From assembly GCA_050258735.1 (NCBI GenBank), contig JBLMZJ010000056.1, positions 1-32,160 of the forward strand: DNA of 32,160 nucleotides, given 5' to 3'. The notes beneath the pieces are model-generated. The model searched no databases, was not told the origin of the DNA, and was given only the letters and a program-made list of their open reading frames with translations. Made by a program: the position numbers and the translations under genes. Below, piece by piece: positions 8,420-15,697 of this stretch (the first letter of the stretch is position 1; every line of letters starts with the position of its first letter). This DNA is from Syntrophomonas_A sp050258735. Its GTDB lineage: Bacteria > Bacillota > Syntrophomonadia > Syntrophomonadales > Syntrophomonadaceae.

Positions 8420-8941
8420 TCAGATTTTCTTATCTAATAAATTGCGGCTGCCCCGCAAATCTTTTTCGTCAGTCTTATCGCCGCTGCCCGAATAGGTCCC
8501 TGCGACATCGCCAATGATCATACTTTCCATGGTAGCTATGAACTCTAATGACTGTTCCAGCAGACCATGATTATTGGTGTTGATCGCTTTGAGCCTGGTC
8601 AGGTTATAATCGAGCTGTTCTATGCACTGGGAGAAATCGGCAGAATAGTTGCCGTATTGTTCCTTCACTCTCTTCAGCATCTCAGAGGCTACGAGGTCAC
8701 CTACGGGCAGGCCCCAGATTTTAGCCAACTCTTGCTGCAATTTAAAGCGGGCACCCTCCAATCTCTCCAGATTGGTTAAAACGATGCCCTCTTTTTGAAT
8801 CAGACTATCCAGTTGCTTGATTTCTCCCAGAATAATGTACTGTCGCTTTTGTTCCCCTATTTCAGCCAGGTCGGCCAGAACCTCATTCTCCCTGCCAACT
8901 GCTGCAATAAAGTCCTTGAGCAGGTTCTCCACACTATTCAC
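8420..8941 (-). CDS. flgN: FlgN-family export chaperone for FlgK/FlgL
   Basis: FlgN keeps the junction proteins export-competent in the cytoplasm. The 173-residue sequence is almost entirely helical, with an N-terminal coiled-coil stretch (EVLADLAEIGEQKRQYIILG) and a second helix (LDSLIQKEGIVLTNLERLEG). This and its position directly before flgK fit the FlgN family, whose sequences are poorly conserved. The start is a GTG at 8939-8941 with only a weak GAGAA-type SD, which suggests low or coupled translation after flgM, 50 nt upstream. Confidence 0.85.
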   Translation of the reverse strand: MNSVENLLKDFIAAVGRENEVLADLAEIGEQKRQYIILGEIKQLDSLIQKEGIVLTNLERLEGARFKLQQELAKIWGLPVGDLVASEMLKRVKEQYGNYSADFSQCIEQLDYNLTRLKAINTNNHGLLEQSLEFIATMESMIIGDVAGTYSGSGDKTDEKDLRGSRNLLDKKI

Positions 8942-8991
8942 CGCTTTCTCGTTCAGGAACCCATTTAACTCTGGGCATAACAGTAGGAAAG

Positions 8992-9288
8992 TTAGATCAA
9001 TCGGTCCAGGATGGCTGTTTCTATTATTCTTTCAGCTACTTCATCGTCAGATACGGTGTAGGTCCCGGCAGAAATCTGTTCTTCTAATTCATTCACGCGA
9101 TCAAGCCGGATATCCTCCGTCTGCTTAATGGCCTGCATGGCCTTTTGCTTGATCTTGCTCTCGCGTGAAATGGCGAGTTCGTCGTTCTTGGCAACTATGT
9201 TGCCGGAAACAGCGCCCCCAACTTTTGCGCCGGGTGACTTACCATAGACCTTTAAAATGTTTTGAAGTTGGGTCTTGGAAATCAGCAT
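8992..9288 (-). CDS. flgM: Anti-sigma-28 factor FlgM
   Basis: FlgM binds the flagellar sigma factor until it is exported through the finished hook-basal body. The start MLISKTQLQNILKVYGK matches the Firmicute FlgM N-terminus. The C-terminal half contains the sigma-binding helices (RLDRVNELEEQISAGTYTVS followed by AERIIETAILD). I start it at the ATG 9286-9288 because GAGG is 8 nt upstream; an in-frame GTG at 9297 overlaps that SD. Length is 98 residues, normal for the family. A strong terminator lies only about 40 nt upstream. Confidence 0.93.
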   Translation of the reverse strand: MLISKTQLQNILKVYGKSPGAKVGGAVSGNIVAKNDELAISRESKIKQKAMQAIKQTEDIRLDRVNELEEQISAGTYTVSDDEVAERIIETAILDRLI

Positions 9289-9329
9289 TCTTCTCACCTC
9301 GATAGTTTTTGCCTTTGTTGTATTGTCGC

Positions 9330-9358
9330 AAAAAAAGCATAGAGGCTTAACGCCTCTA
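9330..9358 (-). terminator. Rho-independent terminator between the yvyF-like gene and flgM
   Basis: On the minus strand TAGAGGC (9358-9352) and GCCTCTA (9346-9340) form a perfect 7-bp stem with a 5-nt loop, followed by TGC and seven T residues (9336-9330). It lies about 90 nt after the yvyF-like stop and about 40 nt before the flgM ATG, so it should separate the degS-to-yvyF unit from the flgM-to-csrA unit or act as an attenuator. Confidence 0.85.
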
Positions 9359-9410
9359 CTATGTATTTATTATAAATTTTCTTTGAATATCTTTGTTTTC
9401 CTCAATAATT

Positions 9411-9430
9411 CTGCCACATTTGATTGGCAG
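9411..9430 (-). other. Hairpin after the yvyF-like gene
   Basis: CTGCCA and TGGCAG form a 6-bp stem with an 8-nt loop, with no T-tract on either strand. It sits between the yvyF-like stop and the terminator at 9330-9358. Role unknown; it may protect the mRNA 3' end. Confidence 0.4.
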
Positions 9431-9446
9431 TTCTACCGTTGAGACC

Positions 9447-9863
9447 TTAGAATATGTTATCCTTGGTATGCATTTTGTGGCCGGGTTTACCTGGTGACTT
9501 GGGTTTGTTTTCTTCTTCCCTGGGAGGATCGACCCCTCTTAGCTGAGCATTCATAACGTTCAGGCAGCTGTCGCAATATTTGCCCCCCCGTATGCTTTTG
9601 CCGCATCTCTCACAGTTAATGATCGAAGAAAATGAGTTAGATACTAATCTGCCGTCCCGGAGATATTGAAGTATGACCTCCTCATCGACTCCGGTCTCCT
9701 CAGCGACCTCAACAACGGTTGACCGCGGATGGTCGCGAACATACCTGCGCACTATTGCATAATCATCGTCTTCCGCCTCCAGGCACTTACTGCAAATATC
9801 TCTTCCTGACCCTGCAGGAAAAACACGCCCACACCTCGGACAATTCTTAAGATTCAATCCCAT
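9447..9863 (-). CDS. YvyF-like flagellar operon protein (TIGR03826 family)
   Basis: A small zinc-ribbon protein of unknown biochemical role found in flagellar operons of Firmicutes. Two Cys pairs occur in an N-terminal ribbon (CPRCGRVF, then CSKCLEAE) and again in a C-terminal ribbon (CERCGKSI, CDSCLNVM). Between them, residues about 48-75 (VVEVAEETGVDEEVILQYLR) form a helix-turn-helix-like MerR/sigma-type segment. The 138-residue length fits. The ATG has GGAGG 7 nt upstream. Position between comFC and flgM matches yvyF of B. subtilis. Confidence 0.85.
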   Translation of the reverse strand: MGLNLKNCPRCGRVFPAGSGRDICSKCLEAEDDDYAIVRRYVRDHPRSTVVEVAEETGVDEEVILQYLRDGRLVSNSFSSIINCERCGKSIRGGKYCDSCLNVMNAQLRGVDPPREEENKPKSPGKPGHKMHTKDNIF

Positions 9864-9885
9864 CCGGCATCCTCCTCTCTGATAA

Positions 9886-10605
9886 CTAGAACCCCTTCCC
9901 GGTAGCCCATGTGATAAGTGAAACCTTAGCCGCCCCTGCCTCTAGTAAGGTTCGAGTACATTCCCGGCCAGTTGATCCGGTAGTGTAAACATCGTCTACC
10001 AATAATATATTCTTTCGATATATTTTTCTATTGTCCTTTACCTGAAATGCAAATAACAGGTTTTTTTCTCTTTCTTCTTTGGTAAGTTCGCGCTGCGAAG
10101 GAGTTTCCTTGATCCGCTTTAGTATCCCGGCATCCATTTTTATATGCAGTTCTTTGGCTATTTGTTTAGCCAGTTCCTCAGTCTGGTTAAAACCCCTGCT
10201 TTTGAAATTTACCTGGGAAACCGGCACCGGTATTATTATGTCGATCGGCATAAAACGAGGTTCGGCTTTTACAGCCCTTGCCATCAGATGGCCCATTTGC
10301 ACCGCCAGTTGCCGGCGTCCCATAAACTTCAATACCTTGATGGCTATGCGGTATGGTTCATCATACGGACCCACGGCCCTGGCAATATCGAAATCCGGTG
10401 GGTGAGCCTGGCAATCCCGGCACAACCCTTCGCCTTCTTCAAGGCACTTGCCGCATTTATCGCAAATCGACATGCAACTGCGCATATTGAACATGGTTTT
10501 GTGACATTCCTCGCACCAGGGACGCCGGGTACTGTACCTTCCTTCCTTCCTGCATATGCAGCATGTTTGCTGAGGAAAGAGAATGTCCAACAACAGATTA
10601 AGCAT
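9886..10605 (-). CDS. comFC: ComFC/GntX-family phosphoribosyltransferase-like protein
   Basis: ComFC is needed for DNA uptake in naturally transformable bacteria, while homologues occur widely. The protein has an N-terminal zinc ribbon (Cys pairs near residues 15-18, 31-34, 48-54 and 62-65), then a PRTase fold ending in the PRPP-loop motif VDDVYTTGST (203-212) and SRGFNQ at 136-141. Length (239) is typical. It lies between degSU and flgM as in B. subtilis, but no comFA is present. Its 129-nt leader contains a 5-bp hairpin, GGAGA/TCTCC, and an AT-rich stretch; I see no strong promoter. Confidence 0.92.
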   Translation of the reverse strand: MLNLLLDILFPQQTCCICRKEGRYSTRRPWCEECHKTMFNMRSCMSICDKCGKCLEEGEGLCRDCQAHPPDFDIARAVGPYDEPYRIAIKVLKFMGRRQLAVQMGHLMARAVKAEPRFMPIDIIIPVPVSQVNFKSRGFNQTEELAKQIAKELHIKMDAGILKRIKETPSQRELTKEEREKNLLFAFQVKDNRKIYRKNILLVDDVYTTGSTGRECTRTLLEAGAAKVSLITWATGKGF

Positions 10606-10734
10606 AGCTAAACCCCTTATATGACAACTGATGTATATATTGGGCCGGAGACACTCTCCCCACCCTCTTGATTGAAATACTAATTTTCGTTTAGCTATAA
10701 TAATAGCACAAAATTTTCTTCTAAGCGAAGTATA

Positions 10735-11028
10735 CTAAAGCTCCGGAAGGCTTTGGTAATACTGTACCGAAGGATTTTCCCGGAGCAGGCGGTGGATTAT
10801 TACCCGGTGCCTGGTCCCGGCCTGGCATGCATCATGTATTATTAACCTGTCCCTCGGACCCAGTTGCGAGATTTTATTGTTAATTATGCCCTCCAGGTCA
10901 TCTTCGTCATCCAGGTACAGCGCAACCTCACGGTACCCGCAAACCTGGCCCCGGCGGCTGCCGATGATCAATACCAGCATTATAGCCAGCCATATGATCA
11001 GGCAGGCAGTTTTGAGCAAAATCACCAC
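10735..11028 (-). CDS. Small single-pass membrane protein, function unknown
   Basis: I do not recognise this family. The GTG at 11026-11028 is favoured because the minus strand has AGGAGGGGG and seven T just upstream; an ATG at 11047-11049 would place this SD inside the coding region. From the GTG the protein has 97 residues: a membrane helix (about residues 1-20, ILLKTACLIIWLAIMLVLII) and a positively charged flank, then a soluble tail with an acidic patch (LDDEDDLEG) and a basic C-terminal half rich in Arg. It occupies the place of yviA/comFA-like genes between degU and comFC, 75 nt after degU. Confidence 0.6.
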   Translation of the reverse strand: MVILLKTACLIIWLAIMLVLIIGSRRGQVCGYREVALYLDDEDDLEGIINNKISQLGPRDRLIIHDACQAGTRHRVIIHRLLRENPSVQYYQSLPEL

Positions 11029-11103
11029 AAAAAAACCCCCTCCTGGCATGTTAATATATAATATGCCGGAAGGAGGCAGGCTGATTACATTATGGATACG
11101 TGA

Positions 11104-11745
11104 CTATTCATCTTCTATAATGTGGTGCTTAAGGGCGTAAACAGCAGCCTGGGTACGGTCCTTGACGCCCAGTTTCTTGAAAATACTGGTTAGATGGTTT
11201 TTCACGGTTTTTTCACTTATAAACATTACATCTGCCATATCCTTGTTGCTGTGTCCCCGGACCAACAGCAGCAATACATCCTTTTCCCGTTTGGTCAAAC
11301 GGGTATCTTCATTCTTTTTATCATTGCGGGACAATTCGCGGACCAGGCGATTGGCTACCCGCGGGTGGATCACCACTTCGCCCTGCATGACCCGGTGCAT
11401 GGTATCGATCAGTTCAGCGCCAGCAACGTCCTTCAGTACATAGGCCGATACCCCTGCCTTGACCATCTCCACCACTTCTTCATCCTCATAAATAGTCAGA
11501 GCTATTACATGGATTCCCGGTATTTCCTTTTTGATTACCCGGGTCGCAACCACCCCGTCGGTCCCCGGCATATTTACGTCCATAAGAATGATATCCGGTT
11601 TTTCCCGGCGGGCCAGGTTAATTGCTCCCTGCCCGTCGCCAACCTCATTCAGGATCTGAATGTCGGGGTCAAGTTCCAGCAGTTTTCTGATCCCTTCTCT
11701 GACCAGTGAATGATCATCAGCTATCAGTACTCTTATTTTTCCCAA
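11104..11745 (-). CDS. degU: NarL/LuxR-family response regulator, DegU-like
   Basis: Transcription factor of a two-component pair with the upstream kinase. The receiver domain (residues 5-120) has the acidic pocket D10-D11, phospho-acceptor D56 in LMDVNMPG and K in YVLKD. The C-terminal LuxR-type HTH (about 148-208) contains LTKREKDVLLLL and ISEKTVKNHLTSIFKKLGV. I keep the TTG start at 11743-11745: GGGAGG is 6 nt upstream and the reading begins MGKIRVLIADDHSLVREG. It overlaps the end of degS by 29 nt. In B. subtilis DegU governs motility and exoproteins; the same neighbours here suggest flagellar control. Confidence 0.93.
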   Translation of the reverse strand: MGKIRVLIADDHSLVREGIRKLLELDPDIQILNEVGDGQGAINLARREKPDIILMDVNMPGTDGVVATRVIKKEIPGIHVIALTIYEDEEVVEMVKAGVSAYVLKDVAGAELIDTMHRVMQGEVVIHPRVANRLVRELSRNDKKNEDTRLTKREKDVLLLLVRGHSNKDMADVMFISEKTVKNHLTSIFKKLGVKDRTQAAVYALKHHIIEDE

Positions 11746-12910
11746 GTCCAGCCTCCCCCTCCAATGGAACTTTAACTATCACCTGAGTGCCAGAACCCGG
11801 TGACGAAATGATATCCAACTCGCCCCCAAAGAGTCCGACCCTTTCCTTCATACCAATGATTCCATAACGCTCTTTTTCTGAGCTGATTGCTTCCGGGTCA
11901 AACCCGCAGCCATCATCTTTGATTACAATAGTAAGGTAAGTCCCGGTATCCTCGATCTTTACCATGGCCCGCTTTACCCCGGCATGTTTTTTAACGTTGG
12001 TTATGGCTTCCTGAACCAGCCGGAATAGGGCTATCTCCAGCGGCAGCTCGTATTTTCCAATACTGCCGATGGGCATAAACTCAATCCTGAAATTATATTT
12101 GTCCTCAAAATCATTGAAATACTCCAAAAGCGTGGTACTGAAATTTTCTTCATGGAACAGAGATGGTTTCAGATCAAACATGATCCGCCGTATGTCGCTC
12201 AATGTCTCCCGCCCCATGCCCTGGATGCTGTTCAGTTCGCCGGCTATAGAAGCCATATCACCCTCCCACAGCTGTTTGATGAGGTCCAGGCGAATCAGGA
12301 TACCTGCCAGACTCTGGGCCGGCCCGTCATGCAGATCGCGGGCAATCTTCCTGCGTTCGGCTTCCTGGGATTCTATGATCCACATTTCCATTTGCTGGCG
12401 GCGGACTGACTCTTCCATGGTATCACTAATTTTTTCGACATTTCCTCTCAAAATCTTTAGTGCAGTACCGGTCGATCCTAAAAAACCATCAGCCCTTATG
12501 GCGATTTCCTGGATTTTTTTCTGCTGGCGCCCCATTTCATCACGTCTTTGGCGAAGGGCTGCCTCCTCTTGCCGGGCGTTGGCCAGAGTTACCTGCAGTT
12601 CACGGGCCTTTTCATAGACCTCTTTGATAGTTTCCTCGGAGTTGGACCGAAAATTACGGCTGACTTCCATAAGACGCAGGCGGGCATAGCGTTCCAGCTG
12701 CTCCAGGCGGCTGACCTCGGCGATACTCCTGGCAATAGCATCACTGATCTCTTTTAACTGAACCTCCATATTGGCAGCCTGGTGGTGACATTCCTCAGCA
12801 ATATCGAAGATATCGCTCTGACCCCTTTCCAACGTATCTACGACATTGAGCAGAATGCGGTCCAACCGCTCCATTTGTTCCGGTTTTCTTCCTGAAGGTT
12901 TTTCCGTCAT
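11717..12910 (-). CDS. degS: Sensor histidine kinase, DegS-like (cytoplasmic)
   Basis: Kinase partner of DegU. There is no membrane segment: the N-terminal half (to about residue 180) is a long coiled-coil DegS sensor region. It is followed by the HisKA_3 box ARDLHDGPAQSLAG, with the phospho-accepting His at about residue 194, and an HATPase domain with N-box QEAITNVKKHA and G-box KDDGCGFDPE. I use the ATG at 12908-12910, since a G-rich SD-like tract lies about 9 nt upstream; an in-frame GTG at 12925 has no spaced SD. The 397-residue length is normal. It starts 44 nt after the phosphohexomutase gene and may be partly cotranscribed with it. Confidence 0.92.
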   Translation of the reverse strand: MTEKPSGRKPEQMERLDRILLNVVDTLERGQSDIFDIAEECHHQAANMEVQLKEISDAIARSIAEVSRLEQLERYARLRLMEVSRNFRSNSEETIKEVYEKARELQVTLANARQEEAALRQRRDEMGRQQKKIQEIAIRADGFLGSTGTALKILRGNVEKISDTMEESVRRQQMEMWIIESQEAERRKIARDLHDGPAQSLAGILIRLDLIKQLWEGDMASIAGELNSIQGMGRETLSDIRRIMFDLKPSLFHEENFSTTLLEYFNDFEDKYNFRIEFMPIGSIGKYELPLEIALFRLVQEAITNVKKHAGVKRAMVKIEDTGTYLTIVIKDDGCGFDPEAISSEKERYGIIGMKERVGLFGGELDIISSPGSGTQVIVKVPLEGEAGLGKNKSTDS

Positions 12911-12954
12911 GGTATATGTACCCACCCCTGCTTTACATGATTGTATGAATATAT

Positions 12955-14379
12955 TTATACGAGCCCAAGGGTTTCCACGACTTCTTTTTGGATCTCTGCC
13001 AGATGTTTCTCACTACAGGCCTCCACGTAGACCCTGAACAGCGGCTCGGTACCCGATACCCTTATCAAAGCCCAACTTTCATCTTCCAGCAAGATCTTCA
13101 GGCCCTCGCGGCGGTCCAGTGCTTCCACCCTTATCCCACCCAGTTGGATCGGACTGTACTCCCGCATGCGATCGATAATATCCTGCCAATCTTCGGCCTT
13201 TACTCTTATGTCCAGGCGCTGGCTGATGACCGGGCCATACACACGAACCAGGTCTTCTTCCATCTCAATGAGGCTCTTGCCTGAAAAAGCTATCATTTCC
13301 ACTGCCAGTAAACAGGCGAGAATGCCATCTTTTTCGGGCACATGCCCAACGATGGAAAGGCCTCCGCTCTCTTCCCCACCCATGATGCAGGATTTATCCC
13401 GCAGTGCAGCGCCAATATATTTAAATCCTACCGGTGTTTCAATTGTTTCGATGCCATTTTGCCGGGCGATACGATCTAGCATATGGGTAGTGGCCAGACT
13501 CCTGCAAACCGGTCCCCGAAATTTGTGGACATTAAGCAGGTGATGAAGCAGGAGCGACATAAAGCGGTTGGCACTCACAAAACTTCCGTCACGATCGATC
13601 AGACCGAATCGATCAGCATCGCCATCCATAGCCAATCCTATATCGGCATTATAGGTCAGGACCGTACGCTTCAGATCCAACAGCACGCTGTCGACCGGTT
13701 CCGGAAGGGACCCGCCAAACAAGGGGTCACGATAGTTGTTGATACTTCTTGTCTCACAGCCTAGTTCTCCGAGAATACGCTCGAGAAAACCAATCCCGGC
13801 ACCAAACATAGGATCGATAACAACCTTGGGCGGGTGTTTCCTGATATACTCAGGGTTGACCAGCGAAAGCAACGCCGCGGAATATTCTTTTTCCAGATCG
13901 ATCTCCTCATATAGATGCAGCCTTCGGGCCTCAGCCAGATCCAGTTCATAGACCTTGCCGCTGGAAGTCACCCGTTCCAGTTCTTCTTCGATCACATCCG
14001 TCACTTCCGGGAGCGCCGGACCGGCATAACAAGGTATGAACTTGATTCCCTGATACTGAGGCGGATTATGGCTGGCAGTTATCATAATAGCTCCGGCAGT
14101 CTCCCGGGCCCTTATGGCGAAAGCTGTTTGCGGCGTGGGGCTGGCCTTCTTGAAGAGCAGTACCTTGATACCATTCCCGGCGATGACCCGAGCACAATCA
14201 GCCGCAAATTCCTCTGATAAGAAACGATTGTCATATCCGATGACCAGCCCTTTCTTCCCCAGGTTCTGGCCGTTTATGTAACTGGCGATAGCTTGTGCTA
14301 CCATCCGGCAGTTAGCGAAAGTAAAATCACGGGCGATGATCGCTCTCCAGCCATCCGTCCCGAACTTGATCGCGGACAT
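12955..14379 (-). CDS. Alpha-D-phosphohexomutase (phosphoglucomutase/phosphomannomutase)
   Basis: Interconverts hexose 1- and 6-phosphates to feed nucleotide-sugar synthesis. All four family motifs are visible: the active-site serine loop TASHNPPQYQG (Ser near 103), the metal loop DGDADRFGL, the sugar-binding loop GGEESGGLS and the phosphate loop VSGTEPLFRVYVEA. The 474-residue length fits. The ATG 14377-14379 has AGGAGG 6 nt upstream, so I prefer it to the TTG just before. It follows the UDP-GlcNAc epimerase by 28 nt in one unit. Sugar preference (Glc, Man or GlcN) cannot be read from the sequence. Confidence 0.92.
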   Translation of the reverse strand: MSAIKFGTDGWRAIIARDFTFANCRMVAQAIASYINGQNLGKKGLVIGYDNRFLSEEFAADCARVIAGNGIKVLLFKKASPTPQTAFAIRARETAGAIMITASHNPPQYQGIKFIPCYAGPALPEVTDVIEEELERVTSSGKVYELDLAEARRLHLYEEIDLEKEYSAALLSLVNPEYIRKHPPKVVIDPMFGAGIGFLERILGELGCETRSINNYRDPLFGGSLPEPVDSVLLDLKRTVLTYNADIGLAMDGDADRFGLIDRDGSFVSANRFMSLLLHHLLNVHKFRGPVCRSLATTHMLDRIARQNGIETIETPVGFKYIGAALRDKSCIMGGEESGGLSIVGHVPEKDGILACLLAVEMIAFSGKSLIEMEEDLVRVYGPVISQRLDIRVKAEDWQDIIDRMREYSPIQLGGIRVEALDRREGLKILLEDESWALIRVSGTEPLFRVYVEACSEKHLAEIQKEVVETLGLV

Positions 14380-14407
14380 CAAATGCCTCCTAGGTAATCA
14401 GATTGAA

Positions 14408-15544
14408 CTAGAAGTTCGTGGTTCCGATGCGTACATACAAAAAGTCGGTTATGACCCTGGCAATACGGCGGGCAGCCTTGCCATCCCCATAGGGATTGAT
14501 CGATTTAGCCATCTTCTCATATTCATTACTGTCACTAAGGAGAAGCGAAGCTTCATCTAATATCTTCTGATAAACTGCCCCCACCAGTTTGACCGTTCCT
14601 GCCTGCAGGGCTTCGGGACGCTCAGTGGTATCACGCAGCACCAATACCGGTTTACCCAGACTGGGCGCCTCTTCCTGCATACCGCCGGAATCAGTCAGCA
14701 CCAGATAAGACGCATCAAGCAGATGGGCGAACGGCTCGTAGTCCAATGGTTCCAGCAGGTGGACCCGCTCGCGGTTCCCCAGCATCTCGTATGCAGTATC
14801 ACGTACTATCGGGTTCTTATGCACGGGAAAAACCACTTCAATATCAGGAAACCTATCCACCAGATCGATCAGGGCCCTATATATCTCACGCATCGGATTG
14901 CCCCAGTTCTCACGGCGGTGAGTGGTAACGACCAGTAGACGTTTGGAAAAATCTATCCCGGCAAATTCGGGGCCAAATTGGTAGTCAGGTTTTATGGTCT
15001 GCAGTAAAGCATCTATAACGGTATTGCCGGTGACCCATATTTTAAACATGGCGGTCGCTTCTGCCAATAGATTCTCACGTGCGGTGTCGGTGGGCGCAAA
15101 ATGAAGTTCGGCCAATTTCCCAGTCAGGCTGCGGTTCATTTCCTCTGGGAACGGTGAATATTTGTTGCGGGTCCTGAGTCCCGCCTCAACGTGACCAACC
15201 GGGATCTTACAATAAAAAGCGGCCAAAGCTGCTGCAAAAGTAGTGGTAGTATCACCATGCACCAGCACCAGATCTGGCTTTTCTTCCTCTATTATCGCTC
15301 TGATCCCCTCCAGTACCCCGCCGGTTATACTGAAGAGATCCTGTTTATCCTGCATCAAGTTGAGATCATGATTCGGTTTAATATCAAAGAGCTGCAGTAC
15401 CTGATCCAACATTTCGCGATGCTGGGCTGTAACTGCCACAACTGTATCAATATCTTTGACCTTCTTCAATTCACTGATTACCGGGGCCATTTTTATTGCC
15501 TCCGGTCTGGTTCCGAAAACGACCAACACTTTGCCTAGACGCAT
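14408..15544 (-). CDS. wecB: UDP-N-acetylglucosamine 2-epimerase, non-hydrolysing
   Basis: Converts UDP-GlcNAc to UDP-ManNAc in the cytoplasm, a precursor for teichoic-acid linkage units, enterobacterial-type antigens and secondary cell wall polymers. Motifs include GTRPEAIKMAPVI at residues about 11-23, HGDTTTT, HVEAGLRT, THRRENWG and the GGMQEEAPSLGKPVLVLR block with TERPE. The 378-residue length is standard for the non-hydrolysing enzyme. The ATG has GGAGG 5 nt upstream. First gene of its unit, preceded by a good sigma-A promoter. Its product may supply the ligand of the nearby SLH-domain proteins; that link is inference. Confidence 0.95.
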   Translation of the reverse strand: MRLGKVLVVFGTRPEAIKMAPVISELKKVKDIDTVVAVTAQHREMLDQVLQLFDIKPNHDLNLMQDKQDLFSITGGVLEGIRAIIEEEKPDLVLVHGDTTTTFAAALAAFYCKIPVGHVEAGLRTRNKYSPFPEEMNRSLTGKLAELHFAPTDTARENLLAEATAMFKIWVTGNTVIDALLQTIKPDYQFGPEFAGIDFSKRLLVVTTHRRENWGNPMREIYRALIDLVDRFPDIEVVFPVHKNPIVRDTAYEMLGNRERVHLLEPLDYEPFAHLLDASYLVLTDSGGMQEEAPSLGKPVLVLRDTTERPEALQAGTVKLVGAVYQKILDEASLLLSDSNEYEKMAKSINPYGDGKAARRIARVITDFLYVRIGTTNF

Positions 15545-15632
15545 AGAGACCTCCAGGATGCTTTTGCTAATGTTATATGTTCAATCTTTATGATTCTTTA
15601 CAGCTTGGATAAGCCGAGTATTATTTAGGACT

Positions 15633-15661
15633 ATAGTAATACATTTCCTTAATCAAGTCAA
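15633..15661 (-). promoter_or_regulatory. Sigma-A promoter for wecB and downstream genes
   Basis: On the minus strand TTGACT (15661-15656) and TACTAT (15638-15633) are separated by 17 nt. The start point would be near 15626, giving a leader of about 80 nt. Confidence 0.6.
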
Positions 15662-15697
15662 AGCGGCAAAGGGGAGAAAAACGAGGAGTGAGAGCGT

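Noticed and set aside
9369..9374. TATAAT on the minus strand before flgM
   Set aside because: There is no -35 at a suitable distance, and a transcript starting here would run at once into the terminator at 9330-9358.
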